Positions 1 through 5,482 of a stretch of DNA of 10,366 bases are shown one piece after another. The stretch is taken from NCBI GenBank assembly GCA_964486825.1, contig CAZAQS010000163.1:1-10366 (forward strand), written 5' to 3'. Each line of letters begins with the position of its first letter. Position 1 is the first letter of the stretch. Under the pieces are notes generated by a model. It saw only the letters and a list, made by a program, of their open reading frames with translations, was not told the DNA's origin and made no database searches. This stretch comes from CAZAQS01 sp964486825 (lineage in GTDB: Bacteria; Chloroflexota; Anaerolineae; Anaerolineales; UBA4823). Both the position numbers and the translations under genes were made by a program.

Positions 1-206
1 TTGATCGAGCCATCAAAATGTCGTTTGTAGATCTTGCCCGAAATCGTCAAGCCAGCCATCGTCGAAGTTTCCCGGCGAAACTTGGTAATCCGTTTCAGTT
101 GAGGGGTCTTGCCTTTCGGCGCCCAAGTGAAACTGACCGGTTCGGCATAGGAGAACCCAAATTCATCTTCAAATACGATCTCTGCGCCGAGCCGCCGCGC
201 CTTTTT
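1..206 (-). CDS. IS630-family transposase, DDE-domain part (OrfB), 3' end outside window
   Basis: Reading leftwards from 206 in the frame that starts a codon at 200, the translation includes IVFEDEFGFSYAEPVSFTWA, then PKGKTPQLKR, then TMAGLTISGKIYKRHFDGSI. This is the start of the DDE superfamily nuclease domain of IS630 transposases. The D-E-x-G-F motif holds the first catalytic Asp, followed by the typical TWAPKGKTP segment. The frame has a TAA at 209-207 and no start codon of its own near the junction, so it is expected to be made as a fusion with the upstream HTH frame. The frame is +1 (equivalently -2) relative to that part. The remaining catalytic residues are beyond the left edge, so intactness cannot be judged. 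Confidence 0.75.
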
Positions 207-678
207 TTATCCTTGGCCAATCTCGCTTCAACCAGGCGCGGATCAAGTCTTCATCCCGTTCAATCGCTCTCGGGTCTGGTTTTTGTACACTCCAGCCCAA
301 ATCATCCAACAAACGGCTGATGTAATTCTGATGATAGACCACTCCGAATTCACGCTCGATCACTTTCTTCACCCGAGCCTGGGTCCACTGCTCCGTTGGA
401 AAACCAGCCGCCACTGCGCCTTCTTCCAGCTTCTTGACCAGCTCTTGCTTGGCAGCCTCATCCAATTTCGGCGGCCTGCCGGTTGCTGTTCGCATTTGCA
501 GAGCCTGAGGTCCTTCGTCAGCCAGTTGTTTCTTCCACTTGCTAACAGCTGCTTCGCTAACACCCAGATGCCGCGCAATTTCGACTTGTTTCATCTCTCC
601 GGCTTCCAGCAGATGGATCGCTTCTGCTCGCCTTTCAGCCAGTTGTTCTCGGGTAAGTTTTTTCGGTTGCCATGTCAT
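169..678 (-). CDS. IS630-family transposase, N-terminal HTH part (OrfA)
   Basis: This 169-residue product is the DNA-binding half of an IS630 (Tc1/mariner-related) transposase, which recognises the element's ends. Residues about 28-52 form a helix-turn-helix (MKQVEIARHLGVSEAAVSKW). A GRPPKL linker follows at about 67-72, then a second winged-helix region (about 97-138, with QWTQARVKKVI and ISRLLDDLGWS), and then the usual ERDEDLIRAWLKRDWPRIKK lead-in to the catalytic domain. The frame stops (TGA) about 13 codons after an A7 run, just where the catalytic domain should begin. That domain continues in another frame (1-206). An AGGAG lies only 1 nt before the ATG, an unusually short spacing, so translation may be weak. 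Family assignment is secure; function of the split gene is uncertain. Confidence 0.85.
   Translation of the reverse strand: MTWQPKKLTREQLAERRAEAIHLLEAGEMKQVEIARHLGVSEAAVSKWKKQLADEGPQALQMRTATGRPPKLDEAAKQELVKKLEEGAVAAGFPTEQWTQARVKKVIEREFGVVYHQNYISRLLDDLGWSVQKPDPRAIERDEDLIRAWLKRDWPRIKKGAAARRRDRI
201..210 (-). other. A7 run at the transposase frame junction
   Basis: On the minus strand the two transposase frames meet at AT-A7-GG (A run at 208-202). Loss of one A, or gain of two, during transcription would join the HTH frame to the DDE frame. A simple -1 ribosomal slip would not give the DDE frame. The site may be a transcriptional realignment signal, as A runs are in several IS elements, or just an inactivating indel. 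Confidence 0.45.
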
Positions 679-723
679 TCTCCTATCTTAACAGATTTTT
701 ATGAACCTCAATAATTGATAATT

Positions 724-1926
724 TCACCCATCACTGGTCATGATGAAAAGCGGCTTCATCTCGAAGCGCTTGTATTTCGGTCGCAGGCGTTCTGTATTGT
801 AATATAAATCTATGTTTACCAGCTTTTTGGTGCTCGTAACGACATCAACTGGAACGTTATCATATCGACCGTTCTTCAAAACCACCAGGCGCCCGTGAAT
901 ATTGTTCATCACGAGGTCCAGGGCCAGGTTGCCATATGCCATTGGAACGATCGAATCGATCGCGTCCGGGTCGCCAGCACGCATCATATAACTAAGCTTC
1001 TGGTTTACGATGCCGACGGATTTCCCGTTGTTGAATTTTGCAGAACGCTCTTTGATCTCGGAAGAGACCAGGTCCCCGATGCCACCCAGCTTGGCGTGCC
1101 CGTAGGCGTCGCGGGTCTGGTCCTGGAAGACCATCTCTCCGCCTTCGAACATGGCGCCTTCCGACACCAACACCACAGAGTATTTGCTTGGATTTTTATT
1201 GCGGTCATCGACCAACAACGCGGTCAGCTGGTCGATATCAAACTTGTATTCAGGGATCACGCAACGGTTGGCCGCGCCAGCCATGGTAGGCAGCATGGCG
1301 GTGAAGCCGGCGTAACGCCCGAAGACCTCCAGCACCAGGATGCGCTCGTGAGATCCGGCGATCGTCCGCAAGCTATTGGTGAGGGAAATCGTTCGAGTGA
1401 CACTGGTGCTGAAACCGATACAATAATCTGTTCCGGGAACGTCGTTGTCCATGGTCTTGGGAATGGCGACGACCCTGACACCTTCCTGGTATAGACGGAC
1501 TGCATAGCTAAGCGTATCGTCACCACCGATGGGGATCAGATAATCGATCCCCAGCCAATCCAGGTTCTTGATCACCTCGTCGGTCATATCGTTTACATTA
1601 TCGTTATAGACCTCTTTCAGTTGCAAGGGAACATCTTCCTTTTTGACATTGCTCGGGCGGGTGCGTGAGCTATGCAAGAAAGTGCCTCCGGTTCGGCCAG
1701 CCCGGTTGACAACCTCTTCGGTCAGAACCTGAAAATTGTCACTGTTGTCGGCCTGCTCATCCCGGATCACTTCCAGGATACCGGCCCAGCCGCGCCTCAA
1801 TCCGATAACCTTGTAGCCCTCCCGTAAGGCGCGAATAGTGACGGCGCGTATGGCGGGATTCAAACCTGGTACATCTCCACCACCGGTCAAGATCCCGATC
1901 ACGCGATTCCTTGCTTTATTAGGCAT
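724..1926 (-). CDS. pfp: 6-phosphofructokinase, predicted pyrophosphate-dependent
   Basis: This 400-residue cytoplasmic enzyme phosphorylates fructose 6-phosphate to fructose 1,6-bisphosphate in glycolysis. Visible motifs are the N-terminal GGGDVPGLN loop (15-23), GGDDT (134-138), PKTMDND (156-162) with the catalytic Asp at 160, GSHERILVLEVFGRYAG (191-207), IPE (224-226), SEGA (255-258) and LSYMMRAGDPDAIDS (311-325). Asp137 and Lys157 correspond to E. coli Gly104 and Gly124. The Asp/Lys pair is the known signature of PPi-using enzymes, whose reaction is reversible. That points to a PPi-type or mixed-substrate PFK rather than a classic ATP enzyme; substrate use is inferred. The ATG is preceded by GGAGG (1938-1934) with 7 nt spacing. 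The length is normal, so the nearby IS insertion has not visibly truncated it. It is probably transcribed alone, since a hairpin precedes it. Confidence 0.93.
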   Translation of the reverse strand: MPNKARNRVIGILTGGGDVPGLNPAIRAVTIRALREGYKVIGLRRGWAGILEVIRDEQADNSDNFQVLTEEVVNRAGRTGGTFLHSSRTRPSNVKKEDVPLQLKEVYNDNVNDMTDEVIKNLDWLGIDYLIPIGGDDTLSYAVRLYQEGVRVVAIPKTMDNDVPGTDYCIGFSTSVTRTISLTNSLRTIAGSHERILVLEVFGRYAGFTAMLPTMAGAANRCVIPEYKFDIDQLTALLVDDRNKNPSKYSVVLVSEGAMFEGGEMVFQDQTRDAYGHAKLGGIGDLVSSEIKERSAKFNNGKSVGIVNQKLSYMMRAGDPDAIDSIVPMAYGNLALDLVMNNIHGRLVVLKNGRYDNVPVDVVTSTKKLVNIDLYYNTERLRPKYKRFEMKPLFIMTSDG

Positions 1927-1966
1927 GGTGAAACCTCCGAATATAAAATGATTTATCTAAGAATAA

Positions 1967-1982
1967 AGCTCCAAAGGGAGCT
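1967..1982 (-). terminator. Short hairpin after the DUF6069-type gene, possible terminator
   Basis: A perfect 6-bp stem AGCTCC/GGAGCT with a 4-nt loop lies about 12 nt beyond the stop codon of the 1995-2438 gene. On the minus strand it is followed by TTTATTCTTA, a modest U-rich tract. It would act as a weak intrinsic terminator separating that gene from the phosphofructokinase gene downstream. Confidence 0.4.
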
Positions 1983-1994
1983 AGATTGTCCGTG

Positions 1995-2438
1995 TCAACC
2001 GGGAGGTGATAGGCGATTCACAGCCCGTACACTGATCCATGCAGCGATGACATGCATCAGCATGAGCGTCCCGGCGATTTCCCATCCGATCCCTGGTAAA
2101 ACTGCGGTAGCCGGCCTGACAAGGCTGGCTGGTAGGATGAATGAGAGTCCTAAGGCGAGCAAGGCGGCGCGGTTGAAGCTGCGCTTTAGCTGGCTCGATT
2201 TCCGTTCGATAAGGCTAAATAAACCAGCCGCTCCTAATGAAGCGCCTATGCAGGCCGCCAGGATAGGGAAAAATGTAAAGGGTCGAAAATTTTCCGGGAC
2301 GGTGAAGATAGCGCTAGCTAAAGCTGCCAGCAGTAGATTGGCAAATGTCGAGCCTGCTCCGGCAAGAAGACCAGCCAGCATCAAAGGCCCTAACGGTAAT
2401 GGGGTAGGCCTGGTTATTGATGTGATTCCTTTATTCAT
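1995..2438 (-). CDS. Four-helix membrane protein, DUF6069-like
   Basis: This 147-residue product is an integral membrane protein with four hydrophobic segments at about 17-43, 55-78, 90-106 and 119-139. Its pattern resembles DUF6069: first helix ending in FANLLLAALA, VPENFRPFTFFPILAACIGASLGA, a basic loop (ERKSSQLKRSFNR), a third helix with LSFILPASL, and a last helix with the LMLMHVIAA motif. The function of this family is unknown. The start at MNKGITS was chosen because an open frame continues upstream to 2630 but its extra 64 residues are not membrane-like and would almost touch the stop of the preceding gene. A weak GAAAG lies before the chosen ATG. The 192 bp upstream (2439-2630) contain no other gene and probably the promoter. 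Family assignment is by pattern recall and moderately sure. Confidence 0.72.
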   Translation of the reverse strand: MNKGITSITRPTPLPLGPLMLAGLLAGAGSTFANLLLAALASAIFTVPENFRPFTFFPILAACIGASLGAAGLFSLIERKSSQLKRSFNRAALLALGLSFILPASLVRPATAVLPGIGWEIAGTLMLMHVIAAWISVRAVNRLSPPG

Positions 2439-2630
2439 TGACCACTTTCTATTGTGATATCCAGGCTGATCACCCAGGCGGCAGAAATCCAAAACTACCT
2501 GGGGAGAGCCTTGGGGAAGTGCACCGATTCTAACATTAAAAACAGTTTTTACGGGATAAGCTGAATGGAACTTCCGTGCAGTCCCTGCCTGCCATCGCAG
2601 GTACCAGGTGTTTCCACTGAGTAGAGCCAT

Positions 2631-4208
2631 TCAGGACTGGGACTTGCGAGAGGGGTCGTTCAAGGTGGCCTGTAGCACAGCCAGATCGTGTTGGAGGCCC
2701 ATTGCGACCTGTTTGCAGGACAGGTCCGATAAACGCGCTGCTGCCAGCTCGATGGCCAAAGGATTCCCACCGGTAAGCTGGCAGATTTGGATCCCATAGT
2801 ACAAATTCTCTTCAGAAAGGTCGAAATTTGGGCGGATTGACTGTGCTTTGTGCATGAACAGGCGTACGGCAGGATAGTCCATTGGATTCGGGTCGGCAAA
2901 ATTCTTGGGGAAGGGCAAGCCTTTCAGCTCCAAAGGGCACGATCCGGGAGGAATGAAGCGTTTCCGGCAAGTAATCAGGACCTTAACGTCCGGCGCCTCA
3001 TTCAGCAGCTCTGTCAGGAACTCCATCTCGCCCAGCAACTGGTCGAATCCATCCAGGATCAGTAAGGTTTCAAACGGCCGCAGAAACTCGATCAATTGGG
3101 TGCGGATCGGGTAGCGCTGCAAGTAGCGGTCGGAAATCTGTAGCCCCATAGATTGAGCGATACTGGCAATAAGCCCCAGCTCGGTGCTCTCCTCGTGAGT
3201 ATCCACAAACCAGACCCCATCCCGAAAGGTTTCTACATGCTGGTTGGCTAGATGCAGAGCCAGGCGGGTTTTGCCCGAGCCTTCAGAGCCGGTGAGCACC
3301 AAGAGCCGGCAACGTTCATCCGCCAAGTTCTTTGCAAACCGTTCCAGCTCCTCCTGGCGTCCAGTAAATGCGCTGATATGGGGCGCCGGCTTGGCATTTG
3401 GGTCTAACCGCCCGGTCTCGACCGATCTCCCATGGCGGATCTTATCAAACAAGACTTCAGTTTCTTTAGATGGCTCCCGCCCGAGCTCCTCCCACAGCAT
3501 ATTCTTTAGGGATAGGTACTGCTGCATAGCGGCGCTACGCATCCCCTCCGTAGCCAGCAAGCTCATTAGCTGGCGTTGCCCGCGTTCTTCAAGGGGAGCG
3601 ACCTTTACTTGCTGGCGTGCATAACGCAAGGCATTTTCCTTATTACCCTGGGCCCGGTAGTACACCGTCAGGTTATGGAGCGCGCCCAGGTAGTAGCGGA
3701 AGTATTGGTCGCGGTAACGGTTGATCCACTCTAAGATGGCTGGGGTTGAGGTGGGCAAGAAACCGGATAGGAAGTCGCCTCGATAAAGTGAAACGGCCTC
3801 ATGAAAGCGCTGCATGCAGGTCTCGCAAGACGCAAGCTGGGGGTGATCGTGGTTCTGGACGGCTTGAAAACAGGTCAGGAAAGCAGTTGTGTCGATCCAG
3901 TAGGGATAGGGTGGGTCAAATTGGATGGTCTCCTCCACCAGTTGCAGGAAGGGGGAGGTGGCGATCCGGTCGCCGATAGTGTGCCGGACGCCCATCAGCG
4001 CTTGCCGCAGGTTGGTTCGAGCGATAGGCTCTTGCCGGTCTGGCCAGAATAGTTCAGCAAGGGTCGAGCGGGAATGCGAGAGTTGGCGCTCGACGGCTAA
4101 ATAGGCCAGCAGAAGTCGTTCTTTATCTGTGCGCAGTTGGTTGGTGACGAATTGGTCGTTCAGGCGTACCTGAAAGGTGCCCAAGAGGTAAATTGAAAGA
4201 CGCGCCAT
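2631..4208 (-). CDS. BTAD (SARP-type) transcriptional regulator with NB-ARC-like ATPase, short form
   Basis: This 525-residue cytoplasmic DNA-binding regulator has three parts. An OmpR-like winged helix (about 1-80; LSIYLLGTFQVRLN, LAELFWPDRQEPIARTNLRQAL) binds DNA. A bacterial transcriptional activator domain follows (about 105-258; LYRGDFLSGF, EERGQRQLMSLLA, LWEELGREPS). Then comes a STAND/NB-ARC-like NTPase: FTGRQEELER (281-290), Walker A GSEGSGKT (307-314), Walker B TLLILDGFD (381-389), sensor LITCRKRF (411-418) and GNPLAIELA (481-489). Relatives usually continue for several hundred residues with another winged helix and TPR repeats that sense the signal. Here the protein ends about 36 residues after the GNPLA motif, and no TPR-like coding follows in any frame to 2439. 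The start has GAGGATAGGA just before the ATG. It is transcribed divergently from the DUF5667 pair, which makes them candidate targets. Confidence 0.88.
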   Translation of the reverse strand: MARLSIYLLGTFQVRLNDQFVTNQLRTDKERLLLAYLAVERQLSHSRSTLAELFWPDRQEPIARTNLRQALMGVRHTIGDRIATSPFLQLVEETIQFDPPYPYWIDTTAFLTCFQAVQNHDHPQLASCETCMQRFHEAVSLYRGDFLSGFLPTSTPAILEWINRYRDQYFRYYLGALHNLTVYYRAQGNKENALRYARQQVKVAPLEERGQRQLMSLLATEGMRSAAMQQYLSLKNMLWEELGREPSKETEVLFDKIRHGRSVETGRLDPNAKPAPHISAFTGRQEELERFAKNLADERCRLLVLTGSEGSGKTRLALHLANQHVETFRDGVWFVDTHEESTELGLIASIAQSMGLQISDRYLQRYPIRTQLIEFLRPFETLLILDGFDQLLGEMEFLTELLNEAPDVKVLITCRKRFIPPGSCPLELKGLPFPKNFADPNPMDYPAVRLFMHKAQSIRPNFDLSEENLYYGIQICQLTGGNPLAIELAAARLSDLSCKQVAMGLQHDLAVLQATLNDPSRKSQS

Positions 4209-4270
4209 TCCTATCCTCAGTAAAGATTTAATGAAGACACATCAATACATTAATTCCAGTGCATCCAATA

Positions 4271-4299
4271 CCGGCAACGTCTTCAACTAAACCCGGCAA
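4271..4299. promoter_or_regulatory. Heptamer direct repeat CCGGCAA at 22-bp spacing
   Basis: CCGGCAA occurs at 4271-4277 and again at 4293-4299, exactly 22 bp start to start. SARP-type winged-helix activators are known to bind heptameric direct repeats spaced by 11 or 22 bp, and a SARP-type gene begins 63 bp away on the other strand. No third copy lies at the 11-bp position, so a chance match is possible. Confidence 0.3.
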
Positions 4300-4302
4300 G
4301 CC

Positions 4303-4332
4303 CCTGCAGATATTCTCCATGTCCTTTGCAGG
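4303..4332. promoter_or_regulatory. Inverted repeat CCTGCA/TGCAGG in the divergent region
   Basis: CCTGCA (4303-4308) and TGCAGG (4327-4332) form a perfect dyad with an 18-bp spacer, which could be an operator for a dimeric regulator. Six-base arms are short, so this is tentative. Confidence 0.25.
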
Positions 4333-4451
4333 CCGACATTTAGCGCCGGATATCCTAATCATACAGGCGATCTGGAATTGGCGCAAGCGAATCCAGGGGA
4401 GAGGATGCTGTGTGGAAGAAATTTCTGAATCCCTATCAAATTTGAATGTTC

Positions 4452-4537
4452 TACCCGTATCAGGGAGCCCCTTTCCCCGTCATATTGTACGGAGGGGAAA
4501 CAGCAAAAGGAGAAGTGAGGAAAGGAGCGTTTTGATT
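4452..4537 (+). promoter_or_regulatory. Leader of the first DUF5667 gene with conserved hairpin
   Basis: From TACCCGTATCAG (4452) to the ATG this segment is homologous to the leader of the second DUF5667 gene. It contains a hairpin with arms TTTCCCC (4472-4478) and GGGGAAA (4494-4500), and a possible inner CCGT/ACGG pairing. The Shine-Dalgarno AGGAG is at 4523-4527. CTTTCC (4471-4476) could instead pair with GGAAAG (4519-4524), which overlaps the ribosome-binding site, so mutually exclusive folds are possible. A regulatory role is inferred. Confidence 0.45.
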
Positions 4538-5404
4538 ATGATTACGACCGTTACTTCTATCTTGATCGTATTGAGCCTGTTCTTGGGGGGCTCGGGGGCA
4601 GCCGTGTACGCTTCTCAAGACAGCCAGCCCGGAGATATATTATATAGTGTCAAGATTGCCAGCGAGGATCTACAATTCCGCTTCGAGCGGCATCCAGAAG
4701 GCCGGGTGGAACTTGCTCTTAAATTTGCAGGCCGGCGAGTGTCCGAGGCCGAGTCTCTCGCAGAAAACGGCAAGCCGATCCCAATTAGTTTGGTCGAGCG
4801 GTTGGAGGAAAATTTGGTATCAGCGTTAATCGCGGCGGCTCAGGCAGAAGATACGGAGCTGGCATTGGAACAGATCAAGGAAGGAATGATGATCTTGAAG
4901 CGGCCCACCGACCGGGTCCAGGGCCATAATAAATTGCCCGATAATGCGACCTTAGGCATGATACAAAAAATGTTGGGGGCTCCGGAGAAGATTACCGTGG
5001 CTGGTTTAGAAAACCCTGCGGATTTCAAACGTCTCTTTGGCCAAGTGAAAGAAGAAATTCTGCTGGGAACGGAAAGCCGTGATTTAGCAGTGCCAATCGA
5101 CAATCACAATACTGACATTCCTGCCGATACTGAGATGATCGATGATGTTATCTCGAAAAGTCCTACCCGTGATAATCAGGGGAACGGTCCAGTTGGGGAA
5201 GACGGGATGGATGGCATGGAGTACCAGGCTCTTCAGGGAGAAGTGTACGGTCCGGGTGATCCACAGGAACAGGAAGCTCCTAATGGCCCAAATTACGATA
5301 CTAGCGGCTTCGGGGCCAGAGAGCAATACGGCAATCCCAACAGCAATAAACCAGGCAGCGGCGCAGGAGACAGCTCAGAAAATGGACAGGGAGGAAAACC
5401 GTAA
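4538..5404 (+). CDS. DUF5667-domain membrane-anchored or secreted protein, paralogue 1
   Basis: The 288-residue product starts with a hydrophobic segment (about 5-26; TSILIVLSLFLGGSGAAVYA) that could be a signal peptide or an N-terminal anchor. Next comes SQDSQPGDILYSVKIASEDL and an alpha-helical region (about 45-120; ELALKFAGRRVSEAESLA, LEENLVSALIAAA, ALEQIKEG), which matches the DUF5667 pattern found in exported proteins of Chloroflexota and Actinobacteria. Function is unknown. The last 75 residues or so are rich in Gly, Asn, Pro and acidic residues and end in ENGQGGKP, probably disordered and outside the membrane. The ATG at 4538 was chosen because the paralogue aligns from it and AGGAG lies 10 nt upstream; an in-frame TTG at 4532 is the alternative. 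The longer upstream frame is not conserved. The gene is followed directly by the leader of its paralogue. Confidence 0.82.
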   Translation: MITTVTSILIVLSLFLGGSGAAVYASQDSQPGDILYSVKIASEDLQFRFERHPEGRVELALKFAGRRVSEAESLAENGKPIPISLVERLEENLVSALIAAAQAEDTELALEQIKEGMMILKRPTDRVQGHNKLPDNATLGMIQKMLGAPEKITVAGLENPADFKRLFGQVKEEILLGTESRDLAVPIDNHNTDIPADTEMIDDVISKSPTRDNQGNGPVGEDGMDGMEYQALQGEVYGPGDPQEQEAPNGPNYDTSGFGAREQYGNPNSNKPGSGAGDSSENGQGGKP

Positions 5405-5482
5405 TACCCGTATCAGATGAGCCCATTTCCCGTCATACTATTTAGAAGGGAAACAAAAGGTTAGGAAAGGAGCGTTTTGATT
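5405..5482 (+). promoter_or_regulatory. Leader of the second DUF5667 gene with conserved hairpin
   Basis: This is a second copy of the 4452-4537 leader, starting immediately after the stop codon of paralogue 1. It contains TACCCGTATCAG and a hairpin with arms TTTCCC (5426-5431) and GGGAAA (5448-5453). One G-C pair of the first leader's stem is lost from both arms together, so pairing is kept. The 23 nt ending at the ATG (5463-5485) are identical to 4518-4540. TTTCC (5426-5430) could also pair with GGAAA (5464-5468) at the ribosome-binding site. Confidence 0.45.

Larger units (their letters stand above)
1..720 (-). mobile_element. IS630-family insertion sequence, partial (cut by left window edge)
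   Basis: The segment holds an IS630-type transposase in two frames: an N-terminal HTH part (169-678) and the beginning of a DDE catalytic domain (1-206). The promoter-proximal end lies somewhere in the AT-rich stretch 679-723, between the transposase start and the phosphofructokinase stop at 724-726. The family inserts at TA dinucleotides, and several TA sites lie there (for example 719-720). The other end is outside the window, so terminal inverted repeats cannot be matched and the 720 boundary is an estimate. The transposase has the same orientation as the upstream phosphofructokinase gene, so readthrough from that gene could express it. Confidence 0.75.
4209..4537. other. 329-bp divergent intergenic region between the regulator and the first DUF5667 gene
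   Basis: No gene was supported here. An open plus-strand frame runs through from 4259 into the first DUF5667 gene, but its extra residues are not protein-like, and the paralogue has no counterpart. The region holds a 7-bp direct repeat (4271-4299), a dyad (4303-4332) and the hairpin leader of the first DUF5667 gene (4452-4537). Towards the regulator, TTAATG and TAAATC spaced 17 bp on the minus strand could be a weak promoter. Confidence 0.6.

Noticed and set aside
283..714. Plus-strand open frame opposite the IS630 transposase
   Set aside because: Shadow of the transposase coding sequence; its composition is not protein-like.
895..1494. 199-codon plus-strand open frame opposite the phosphofructokinase gene
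   Set aside because: It is antisense to a gene with full family motifs, its translation has no recognisable domain, and no ribosome-binding site was evident.
2588..2601. Hairpin CCTGC/GCAGG after the BTAD regulator
   Set aside because: Five-bp stem with no U-rich tract on the minus strand; too weak to call a terminator.
2439..2630. N-terminal extension of the DUF6069-type gene
   Set aside because: The extra 64 residues are not membrane-like, there is no convincing ribosome-binding site, and it would start right at the regulator's stop.
4390..4444. Short frame ending in VWKKFLNPYQI before a TGA
   Set aside because: Closed by an upstream stop after a few codons; no ATG or ribosome-binding site, so not supported as a gene.
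4259..4537. N-terminal extension of DUF5667 paralogue 1
   Set aside because: The extra residues have no counterpart in paralogue 2, cross the hairpin leader, and would place the signal-like segment internally.
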